From Caldifarciminota bacterium (GTDB lineage Bacteria > Hydrothermota > Hydrothermia > LBFQ01 > DSFT01): a DNA stretch of 11,507 nucleotides. The DNA is taken from the NCBI GenBank assembly GCA_015494735.1, contig WGAQ01000043.1, positions 1 through 11,507 on the forward strand. Reading direction: 5' to 3'. The notes beneath the pieces were generated by a model. That model was not told where the DNA came from. It did no database searches and saw nothing but the letters and a program-made list of their open reading frames with translations. Of the stretch, positions 6,204 through 11,507 are shown piece after piece; the stretch's first letter is position 1, and each line of letters begins with the position of its first letter. A program made the position numbers and the translations under genes.

Positions 6204-7166
6204 TCAGACCTTTCTGGGAACCGCGGACAGGACCCTCTCTATGACATCTTCCACTTTTACCCCCTCTGCCTCTGCGACGAAGTTCAGGATGACCCTGTGG
6301 CGCACCACATCCGGAAAGACGAATGCCACATCCTGCGTCGTGGCGTAATCCCTTCCATCCATAAATGCCTTCGCCTTGGCTCCCATGATGAGGGACTGGG
6401 ATGCGCGGGGACCTGCACCCCACTGGACGAACTCCTTTACGATGTCCACCGATGAAGTTTCGGGACGGGTCTGCCTCACCAGTTCCACAGCATATCTGAC
6501 CACATGCTCCCCCGCTATAACTTCCCTTACCCGCCTCTGAAGTTCCAGAACCTCATCCCTGCTCAGCACCGGATGCACTTCGGGCATCTCCCCGGAGGTG
6601 GTTCGCTCCACTATCTCCACTTCCTGTTCGAAATCCGGATAGTCGAGATTTATCTGCATCATGAACCTGTCCAGCTGGGCTTCGGGGAGCGGATACGTTC
6701 CCTCCTGTTCTATGGGGTTCTGGGTTGCAAGGACGAAGAAGGGCTCATCCAGGCTGTATGTCTTCCCCATCACGCTGACCCTTTTCTCCTGCATGGCCTC
6801 CAGAAGGGCCGCCTGAGTCTTTGGAGGGGTCCTGTTAATCTCATCAGCCAGTATTACGTTGGCGAATATGGGACCCTTTACGAATTGAAACACCTTCTTT
6901 CCATCCACCTCCTGAATTATTTCCGTCCCCACTATATCGGAGGGCATCAAATCGGGGGTGAACTGTATGCGGCTGAACTTCAAATCCAGAGCCCTGGAAA
7001 CCGTTTTCACCATGAGGGTCTTCGCAAGACCGGGAACTCCCACCAGAAGTGCATGTCCACCCGAGAGGAGGGAAATCAGAATCTTCTCCACCACATCCTC
7101 GTACCCCACGATGACTTTATGGATTTCCTGCTTCAACCTATCCAGATTGCCGGACACGATGGCCAT
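6204..7166 (-). CDS. MoxR-family AAA+ ATPase
   Basis: A 320-residue AAA+ ATPase of the MoxR group, proteins that act as chaperones for assembling or activating partner complexes. Walker A GVPGLAKT is at 43-50, Walker B VILADE at 104-109, sensor 1 ATQNP at 147-151, and the arginine-finger region EAQLDRF at 163-169. The C-terminal lid carries GAGPRASQSLI, typical of the family. The length is standard and there is no membrane segment. It starts four bases after the stop of the ccmH-like gene and has no clear RBS, so it is probably translated by reinitiation. MoxR genes usually sit next to DUF58 and von Willebrand factor A genes; here it is last in its operon and meets glyS head-on, so no partner is encoded nearby. 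Confidence 0.95.
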   Translation of the reverse strand: MAIVSGNLDRLKQEIHKVIVGYEDVVEKILISLLSGGHALLVGVPGLAKTLMVKTVSRALDLKFSRIQFTPDLMPSDIVGTEIIQEVDGKKVFQFVKGPIFANVILADEINRTPPKTQAALLEAMQEKRVSVMGKTYSLDEPFFVLATQNPIEQEGTYPLPEAQLDRFMMQINLDYPDFEQEVEIVERTTSGEMPEVHPVLSRDEVLELQRRVREVIAGEHVVRYAVELVRQTRPETSSVDIVKEFVQWGAGPRASQSLIMGAKAKAFMDGRDYATTQDVAFVFPDVVRHRVILNFVAEAEGVKVEDVIERVLSAVPRKV

Positions 7167-7170
7167 AATC

Positions 7171-7593
7171 TTACAGGATACCCTTTTCCCGGAGTTTCCT
7201 CTCCAGCTCCTCCAGTTCTTCTTCCCGTATGCCCTCTTCCTTCTCCCTGCTCATGACATAGTAGATTATGCCCGCGATGGACAGGACGAAAACCACCCAG
7301 GGCATTATCCATATAAGGGAGAAGAAACCCTTCTTCGGAGGCTCCGCCAGAACCTCCTCTCCGTATATGCTCACGAAGTAATTCAGTATCTCCTTTTCGG
7401 ATTTTCCTTCCAGGAGAAGCTCCTTAATCTTCAGGCGCATGTCCCTCGCAAGGTCCGACTGCGAATAGGCTACAGTTTCACCGGCACATACCAGGCACTT
7501 CAGTTTTTCGGCAATCTGGAAGACCCTGTCGTCGATGCCAGCAGTATCAACAGGAGTCCCCGATATGACGAACAGAGAAAGGATGGCGAGCAT
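7171..7593 (-). CDS. CcmH/CycL/NrfF-like cytochrome c maturation thiol protein
   Basis: A 140-residue membrane protein resembling the N-terminal redox domain of CcmH, which reduces apocytochrome c cysteines before haem attachment. The redox motif KCLVC places Cys33 and Cys36 in the LRCxxC position. The following SDLARDMRLKIKELLLEGKSEKEILNYFVSIYG-type block and EEVLAEPP match the family order (helical bundle, then the VLxxPP turn). A membrane helix spans about 92-112 (SLIWIMPWVVFVLSIAGIIYY), and an acidic/basic helical tail about 113-140 probably lies in the cytoplasm. Residues 1-12 are a very short signal-like stretch. No other ccm genes are nearby. The ATG is six bases after TAAAAT, which itself overlaps the upstream stop. 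Family fairly sure; partners unknown. Confidence 0.85.
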   Translation of the reverse strand: MLAILSLFVISGTPVDTAGIDDRVFQIAEKLKCLVCAGETVAYSQSDLARDMRLKIKELLLEGKSEKEILNYFVSIYGEEVLAEPPKKGFFSLIWIMPWVVFVLSIAGIIYYVMSREKEEGIREEELEELERKLREKGIL

Positions 7594-7599
7594 GGACTA

Positions 7600-7605
7600 A
7601 TTTTA
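7600..7605 (-). promoter_or_regulatory. Candidate -10 box six bases before the ccmH-like ATG
   Basis: On the minus strand TAAAAT begins with the TAA stop of the upstream gene and is followed by TAGTCC and then ATG. The closest Shine-Dalgarno-like string (GGAGGA) is too far away, over 20 bases. A TTGAAA exists upstream, but its 21-base spacing is too long for a normal promoter. Confidence 0.3.
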
Positions 7606-7989
7606 AAGAATTTCCTCCAGAACCTCTTTCAACCGACGGAAATCACGTATGCGGATAACGGGAAATATACCCCGCCCATATAGAAAATGCCCATCCAGGT
7701 CCAGCATGTAAATCCTGTATCCGGAATTCAGAGCAATGGGTACGATTTTCTCCATATCCGACGCACCTGCAATGCAGACCACACCGGAGCCCTTCATCTG
7801 TTTTCTCTTCTCCTCCGCTCCCCTCAGAAGGTCATCGAGGGGGAAGCCCTGCCTGTAAACGCAGAAGGAAAATCGCAGTTTCTTACCTTCCACACTTATC
7901 TCGAGGGTATCGTCCCCATGAAATCCGAACTCCTTCATAAAGACATGGACGAATGCAGGACTGCGAGAAATGATACCGATAAACCTCAT
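7603..7989 (-). CDS. Unrecognised 128-residue protein
   Basis: I do not recognise a family. The chain shows alternating strands and helices: RFIGIIS, a helix around FVHVFMKEFG, strands TLEISVEG and LRFSFCVY, a charged helix DDLLRGAEEKRKQMK, then a Rossmann-like run GVVCIAGASDMEKIVPIAL with YRIYMLDLDGH and a C-terminal helix FRRLKEVLEEIL. There is no signal peptide or membrane helix, so it is probably cytoplasmic. Two Cys are present, not in a pair. The start at 7989 is preferred; the longer open frame to 8046 would run into the tRNA gene. It lies between tRNA-Arg and the ccmH-like gene with a nine-base gap to the latter, so it is probably first in an operon with ccmH-like and moxR-like genes. 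Confidence 0.7.
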   Translation of the reverse strand: MRFIGIISRSPAFVHVFMKEFGFHGDDTLEISVEGKKLRFSFCVYRQGFPLDDLLRGAEEKRKQMKGSGVVCIAGASDMEKIVPIALNSGYRIYMLDLDGHFLYGRGIFPVIRIRDFRRLKEVLEEIL

Positions 7990-7999
7990 GACTATGAAA

Positions 8000-8005
8000 A
8001 TTTTA
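8000..8005 (-). promoter_or_regulatory. Candidate -10 box between tRNA-Arg and the 128-residue gene
   Basis: TAAAAT in CTGTAAAATTTTC lies ten bases before the ATG at 7989, so a transcript would have a leader of only a few bases. The -35 region would fall inside the tRNA 3' end and has no good match. The alternative is that the tRNA and this gene are cotranscribed from the tRNA promoter. Confidence 0.4.
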
Positions 8006-8019
8006 CAGGGAAGGAAAAG

Positions 8020-8093
8020 CGCGCCCGGGAGGACTCGAACCCCCAACCTGCGGATTCGTAGTCCGCCGCTCTATCCAGTTGAGCTACGGGCGC
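8020..8093 (-). tRNA. tRNA-Arg(ACG)
   Basis: A complete 74-base cloverleaf on the minus strand. The acceptor stem GCGCCCG/CGGGCGC is seven perfect pairs. The D-arm is GCTC/GAGC with loop AACTGGATA, and the anticodon stem GCGGA/TCCGC encloses loop CTACGAA. The variable loop is AGGTT, and the T-arm is GGGGG/CCTCC (one G-T pair) with loop TTCGAGT. The anticodon ACG reads CGU/CGC/CGA after A34 is deaminated to inosine, which predicts TadA in this organism. The discriminator base is G and no CCA is encoded, so a CCA-adding enzyme is required. CGN codons are much rarer than AGG/AGA in the genes of this window. Confidence 0.97.
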
Positions 8094-8107
8094 ACAGGTG
8101 TGTTAAA

Positions 8108-8138
8108 ATTTTAAAGCATCCATCTCAGGGTGCATCAA
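8108..8138 (-). promoter_or_regulatory. Promoter of tRNA-Arg
   Basis: On the minus strand TTGATG (8138-8133) and TAAAAT (8113-8108, within CTTTAAAATTTTAAC) are separated by 19 bases. Initiation would fall near 8101, leaving a short leader before the mature tRNA 5' end at 8093. The -35 box overlaps the stop codon of the TtuA-rhodanese gene. Confidence 0.5.
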
Positions 8139-9499
8139 TCGGAGGCCGCAGGCTGAAGGATGGGAAACCCGGCCTTCTTCCAGGCTTCTATGCCGCCCTT
8201 GAGATTGTATGCCTTATAACCCCTGTTGCGGAGTTTAACCGTCACAGCATAACTGTCCGTGCCAGTATTGCAATAGACCAGAATATTCTTCCCCTTCCAC
8301 TCCCGTATGGTTTTCTTCAACTGCCTGTCCCTGTCCAGATTATCGAATCTCTCTCTGGGAATATTAATCGCTCCCTCTATATGTTCGGAGGCGTATTGCT
8401 CGGGAGAGCGGACATCCAGCACCACGGCCCCTTCCTCCATCATCTTTCTGGCACTTTCCGGCTCCATCTCCAGTATGAGGGGCCTGTCCATAACCTTCTG
8501 CAGTTCCATAACCCTCCTGCATTTGGAGCATATTCCATCGGGGGATGAAGTGGGCTGACCACAGATCTTACAGGATTGAAGGACTTCTTCTTCCCTCTTC
8601 TCCTCCTCGTGCTCGTGTTTCTTATAGAATTCGTACATGGGAATGAGTTTCTTCGTAAATACGGACAGGAGTTGATGCTTCACATTGGGATTCCTCTCCT
8701 CCATCCTGTCGAGAATCTGCTTGTAGTAGGAGACGGAAGCCCCCAGGGCATGAGGACAACTGCACGACTGCACAGGCAATTCGTTCAGAACCACGTATAT
8801 GAGATTTTCCCTTTCCGGAGTCGTTATGAGGGGTTTTATCTTGCGGGGCTGGCCCGGCACAAGGGGCTTTAATACGGGTTTGAGACGGGAGATGGATTCG
8901 AAATCTCCGGCGAAGAAGGAAGCGAACATGGTTCCCACCGTATCGTCCAGATTATGGCCCGTTGCCACCACATCCGCATCCACTTCCGCCGAAAGACGGG
9001 AAAAGATATTCCTCTTCACTATGCCACATACGGAGCACATCTTCCGGCTGTACCGGGTCCGGAGAAAGTCGTCTATCGTATAGCCCTCCCTGTCCTTCAG
9101 ATTGTAGATTTCAAGAGGCACATCCAGCATGGATGTGAGTTTCCGGACCACCTCCTCCAGATGGTCTGAATAGTATGCAATGCCAAGATTTATATGGATT
9201 GCCACTATGTCCTGCTCCGGAAACGCCTTCTTCAGAGCATGGAGCAGGGCAACGCTGTCCTTTCCTCCCGAAACAGCAACGGCCACCCTCTCCCCGGGAC
9301 GGAACATTCTGTACTTTTCGACCGTCCTCCTGACCCTGTTTATGAAAAACTCGTTAAAGCAATCCTTACAGAGTTTCTGGCGGGCATACTTTATATCGAC
9401 GACAGCCTCATTCACTCTGCACCTGCTGCATTTCACTCCGAGGGGCTCTACCTTCAGGCGGTAGTCATGTATCCCGCACGTGGCGTATTTAATCTCCAT
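8135..9499 (-). CDS. TtuA-like tRNA 2-thiolation enzyme fused to a C-terminal rhodanese domain
   Basis: A 454-residue two-part enzyme. Residues 1-330 follow TtuA, which adenylates U54 of tRNA and replaces its oxygen with sulfur. They contain an N-terminal zinc finger (Cys24, 27, 44, 47, with an extra Cys8/His11), the PP-loop SGGKDS (77-82), and MCSVCG (Cys155, Cys158) plus CSCPHA (Cys246/248) at the positions of the iron-sulfur ligands. GHNLDD is at 181-186, and a C-terminal zinc finger uses Cys310, 313, 324 and 327. Residues about 341-449 form a rhodanese domain: LDVRSPEQYASEHIEGAINIP, then the active loop CNTGTDS with catalytic Cys410, then LKGGIEAWKKAGFPI. Classical TtuA stops before this and gets sulfur from the carrier TtuB. 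The ATG at 9499 is chosen over TTG at 9508, which touches the -10 box. The product is cytoplasmic. Domain assignments are firm; sulfur relay within the chain is inference. Confidence 0.93.
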   Translation of the reverse strand: MEIKYATCGIHDYRLKVEPLGVKCSRCRVNEAVVDIKYARQKLCKDCFNEFFINRVRRTVEKYRMFRPGERVAVAVSGGKDSVALLHALKKAFPEQDIVAIHINLGIAYYSDHLEEVVRKLTSMLDVPLEIYNLKDREGYTIDDFLRTRYSRKMCSVCGIVKRNIFSRLSAEVDADVVATGHNLDDTVGTMFASFFAGDFESISRLKPVLKPLVPGQPRKIKPLITTPERENLIYVVLNELPVQSCSCPHALGASVSYYKQILDRMEERNPNVKHQLLSVFTKKLIPMYEFYKKHEHEEEKREEEVLQSCKICGQPTSSPDGICSKCRRVMELQKVMDRPLILEMEPESARKMMEEGAVVLDVRSPEQYASEHIEGAINIPRERFDNLDRDRQLKKTIREWKGKNILVYCNTGTDSYAVTVKLRNRGYKAYNLKGGIEAWKKAGFPILQPAASD

Positions 9500-9508
9500 A
9501 AGAGCCAA

Positions 9509-9538
9509 ATTTTACAGAATTTCGAGCATGAATGTAAA
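9509..9538 (-). promoter_or_regulatory. Promoter of the TtuA-rhodanese gene, nearly leaderless
   Basis: On the minus strand TTTACA (9538-9533) and TAAAAT (9514-9509) are 18 bases apart, a good sigma-70-like match. The -10 box ends nine bases before the ATG at 9499, so the leader would be about 0-4 bases. There is no Shine-Dalgarno sequence. The promoter lies in the tail of the transposase remnant. Confidence 0.55.
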
Positions 9539-10194
9539 AATAGACGGGTCATCTTCGGACATGAAATTGGACGGGGTAGAACTGTGTTTGCTGGCATCCT
9601 CTTTTGATGAAACCACTCTCCCTGATGAGGGAGAGCTAAGAGCAATAAGCCTTTCGAGAATTCGAGTGCTTCCAATCATGGCCCTGTGAAGATTGAACCT
9701 GCCCTTAAGGTCTTTAAATCCATGCTCGATGTAGAACCTTTCGTAATACACATTCACCCCATCGCTTATAGCAAACCATATGGTCTGTATCCCACGATAT
9801 GAACCCTCAATTTCCCCCTGTAAAGAGCATTTTCGTAAATCTCCATCTTCCCCGGCTCGATATCTCCAACCACTATGGAAGTTCCATGTCTTAACCTGAC
9901 TACGAATTTCAATCCCTTAGAGAGGAGGAAGGAGATGATATTTGATTGCTCCTGCCACAGCCACTTCGTATCCCCTGACTGGCCTGTCTTTATCCGGGAC
10001 TTTGACGTATCCTATGTATTCCGTCTTCTTTGCCTGTGGTCTTTCGATGGGGGTTAGGTCCATGATTATGTATTTGGGATTGTCTGGAGCAAAGAGGGAT
10101 GAATATTCACCCGTGTCCAAATTTTTGTCCGGATCTGACAGACGGAGCTGTGCCTACCGGCATCCCTCTCTGAGATGAAACCTGACAGGTAAAC
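9512..10194 (-). pseudogene. Remnant of an IS4-family DDE transposase
   Basis: Three minus-strand pieces in shifted frames make up a broken transposase. Piece one (about 10191-9917) has YIIMDLTPIERPQAKKTEYIG, the block around the first catalytic Asp, and ends at a TAA. Piece two (about 9927-9770) reads LLSKGLKFVVRLRHG and onward to a stop. Piece three (about 9785-9512) carries YYERFYIEHGFKDLK, an exact Y-2-R-3-E-6-K signature of the IS4 family, with the catalytic Glu. The stretch holding the second catalytic Asp between pieces one and two is missing, so an internal deletion accompanies at least two frameshifts. The tail after ILERLIALS no longer looks like transposase. No terminal inverted repeats or target duplication are seen. 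It begins directly at the stop codon of the binding-protein gene. Confidence 0.85.
9616..9635. repeat. Perfect 8-bp inverted repeat in the transposase remnant
   Basis: CTCTCCCT and AGGGAGAG flank the four-base loop GATG. It sits where recognisable transposase sequence stops. Neither strand has a T-run after it, so it is not a standard terminator; it may be an element end or a chance hairpin. Confidence 0.4.
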
Positions 10195-11022
10195 TCATCG
10201 AGAAAGGGCAGTTTCTAAACTGTCCAGTTTGTTAACCAGCTCCTCCAAGGCCCTGACGAAGCCCGGACCGGGCCGGTTGAATAGGTCAGGACTAACGTAT
10301 ATGACCCTCCCATGCCTTACCGCATCCACACCCTCCCAGAATTCTCTTACCTGCGGAGGTTTCACCTTCTCATGGGAGATGATTATGAGTTGAGGGTTTT
10401 TGCTTATGACCTCCTCCTGCTGTACCTGAAAATAGCCGGCTCTGTCGGAAAACACGTTCTGGAGACCGATGCGGGAAATCATATCGTTTATAAATGTGCT
10501 GTCCCCGGCAGTGTATATAGGGTCCAGCCAGAGTTCCACGAAGGTGTTATAATGGTACTTCTTTCCAGACAGGACCTTCTCCAGTTCCCGCTTCAGACTG
10601 TCCACAACGAACTCTGCCCTCCTCTCCCTCCCGGTAATACGTCCCATACGAATTAAGGACTCGAATATCTGGTCGATGGATTCGGGATTCACCTCCATCG
10701 TCCTGATGCCCATCTTGTCCAGTTCTTCCTTAACCTTCCTCTGCATGGGCATGGTGAGAATCACCAGAGTGGGCTTTACGGAAAGGAGTTTCTCATAATC
10801 GGGTTTAATCATGCTCCCCACCACCACCTTACCGAAGGAACTGTCTATGTCCGAAACTCCCACCAGCTGGTCCTCAGCACCCAGCAGGTAAATGGTCTCC
10901 GTCACGCTGGGGACGAGGGAAACGATGCGCTCCCCTTTACGCGCGGACTCTTCCCTGCTGGAGCACGAATAGAGGACATACAGGGACGCAAATATTAAAA
11001 TCAGAAATCGCAGAAATCTCAT
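10195..11022 (-). CDS. BtuF/FepB-type periplasmic binding lipoprotein
   Basis: A 275-residue ABC-importer substrate-binding protein of the cluster that binds cobalamin, haem or iron chelates. The N-terminus MRFLRFLILIFASLYVLYSC is a lipoprotein signal with lipobox LYSC, so Cys20 should be lipidated. The core begins RIVSLVPSVTETIYLLGAEDQLVGVS, typical of the family, followed by KPDYEKLLSVKPTLVI (lobe 1), then a long helix and the second lobe, TFVELWLDPIYTAGDSTFINDMI. It ends with LFNRPGPGFVRALEELV, also typical. The ligand cannot be read from sequence; BtuF is the closest in feel. No permease or ATPase gene is in the window, and its 3' side is the transposase wreck. The ATG overlaps the upstream PASTA gene stop as ATGA, indicating coupled translation. 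Confidence 0.9.
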   Translation of the reverse strand: MRFLRFLILIFASLYVLYSCSSREESARKGERIVSLVPSVTETIYLLGAEDQLVGVSDIDSSFGKVVVGSMIKPDYEKLLSVKPTLVILTMPMQRKVKEELDKMGIRTMEVNPESIDQIFESLIRMGRITGRERRAEFVVDSLKRELEKVLSGKKYHYNTFVELWLDPIYTAGDSTFINDMISRIGLQNVFSDRAGYFQVQQEEVISKNPQLIIISHEKVKPPQVREFWEGVDAVRHGRVIYVSPDLFNRPGPGFVRALEELVNKLDSLETALSR

Positions 11023-11507
11023 AGGACTTCTTTACTGACGTAGAGGATGACCACGGAGCCCTTCGGAATCTCCTTTCCGGGAGGAGGGGACGTATCGAGA
11101 ACGATGTCGCTTTCGTACTCCTCGCTCTCCACGTACTCCACCTTCACTTCGAATCCCAGGTCCTTGAGGATACTCTCGGCTTCATCCCTCGGCTTTCCTA
11201 TGAGGTCAGGCACCTGAACGAGGGTGATTCCGGCACTGACTTTGAGGAAAACCCTGCGCCCCTTCTTCACCCTGTAATCGGAAGCGGGATCCTGCTCCAG
11301 AACGGCTCCCGCGGGCACATCCGCGGAGGGAATGAGGGTATCGACCACAGGAACCAGACCTTCTTTCTTCAGGATTGCAGCCGCACTATCCACATTCAAA
11401 CCCACAACGGAAGGAACCATCACCTCCTGACCCTTCCGGACCACCCAGGGCATCAGGAAGAAGTTGAAGATGACGAAGAGAAATAAACCCACGATTACGA
11501 GTCCCAG
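11019..11507 (-). CDS. Membrane-anchored protein with two PASTA domains (5' end outside window)
   Basis: The frame is open to the right edge; the GTG at 11492 lies within the membrane helix, so the real start is probably beyond the window. The visible part begins with a transmembrane segment (GLFLFVIFNFFLMPWVV), then two PASTA repeats of about 65 residues: VPSVVGLNVDSAAAILKKEG through VFLKVSAG, and VPDLIGKPRDEAESILKDLG through VILYVSKEVL. PASTA domains occur outside the cytoplasm in penicillin-binding proteins and Ser/Thr kinases, where they sense peptidoglycan or muropeptides. Neither a kinase nor a transpeptidase domain is visible, and there is little room for one if the helix is N-terminal, so this may be a PASTA-only protein. 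It is coupled to the binding-lipoprotein gene downstream. Confidence 0.88.
   Translation of the reverse strand: MGLVIVGLFLFVIFNFFLMPWVVRKGQEVMVPSVVGLNVDSAAAILKKEGLVPVVDTLIPSADVPAGAVLEQDPASDYRVKKGRRVFLKVSAGITLVQVPDLIGKPRDEAESILKDLGFEVKVEYVESEEYESDIVLDTSPPPGKEIPKGSVVILYVSKEVL

Noticed and set aside
7606..7632. TTGAAA as a -35 box for the ccmH-like gene
   Set aside because: The spacing to TAAAAT is 21 bases, too long for a normal promoter, and the string lies in the coding sequence of the upstream gene.
7990..8046. Longer start for the 128-residue protein
   Set aside because: The extra N-terminal residues would be encoded by the tRNA-Arg 3' half and its trailer. The ATG at 7989 follows a plausible -10 box.
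9616..9635. Perfect hairpin considered as a transcription terminator
   Set aside because: No run of T follows on either strand, and it sits inside degenerate sequence without an adjacent gene end.
9512..9757. The transposase C-terminal piece as an intact small gene
   Set aside because: It starts in the middle of the IS4 signature block and continues sequence found in shifted frames upstream, so it is part of a pseudogene.
1..11507. CRISPR array, tandem repeats, defence or secondary-metabolite cluster
   Set aside because: No regularly spaced repeats were seen, and the genes are mostly ordinary translation, envelope and tRNA-modification functions.

Overview
The window looks like chromosomal DNA from a thermophilic bacterium. 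The clues are indirect: Arg codons are mostly AGG/AGA and Ile codons often ATA, proteins are rich in K/E/R, and there is a TtuA-type tRNA thiolation enzyme of the kind that stabilises tRNA in thermophiles. A secreted protein ends in a sorting-domain-like tail resembling those of the FCB group and of candidate phyla such as WOR-3/Hydrothermota. That placement is inference; no taxonomic marker other than glyS is present.

Layout, left to right. (1) 2-439 (+): 3' part of a SpoU/TrmH-type rRNA/tRNA 2'-O-methyltransferase. (2) 488-2311 (-): a 607-residue secreted beta-sandwich protein with its own promoter, strong RBS and intrinsic terminator. (3) 2623-6193 (+): an EGY-like M50 intramembrane protease, a 60-residue two-helix membrane protein overlapping it by ATGA, an unrecognised 79-residue protein, and glyS. 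(4) 6204-9499 (-), read right to left: a TtuA-like thiolase fused to a C-terminal rhodanese domain, tRNA-Arg(ACG), an unrecognised 128-residue protein, a CcmH-like cytochrome c maturation protein, and a MoxR AAA+ ATPase. (5) 9512-10194 (-): wreck of an IS4-family transposase, frameshifted and missing its middle. (6) 10195-11507 (-): a BtuF/FepB-type binding lipoprotein, overlapped (ATGA) by a membrane-anchored two-PASTA protein that runs off the window.

Two themes link the parts. tRNA maturation is represented three times: a TrmH-like methylase, TtuA-rhodanese and a tRNA whose D-loop GG and T-loop TTC are the usual sites of such enzymes, plus GlyS for charging. Cell-envelope functions make up most of the rest: M50 protease, surface protein, CcmH, PASTA protein and binding lipoprotein.

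The most notable non-coding signal is a recurring T-T-T-A-A-A-A/C-T-T box (core TAAAAT or TAAACT) upstream of most transcription-unit starts, often only 6-10 bases before the start codon. This suggests leaderless or nearly leaderless transcripts. Two genes instead have the same box about 28 bases upstream and a near-identical strong Shine-Dalgarno leader. The most notable protein is the TtuA-rhodanese fusion. I see no CRISPR array, defence system or intact mobile element.
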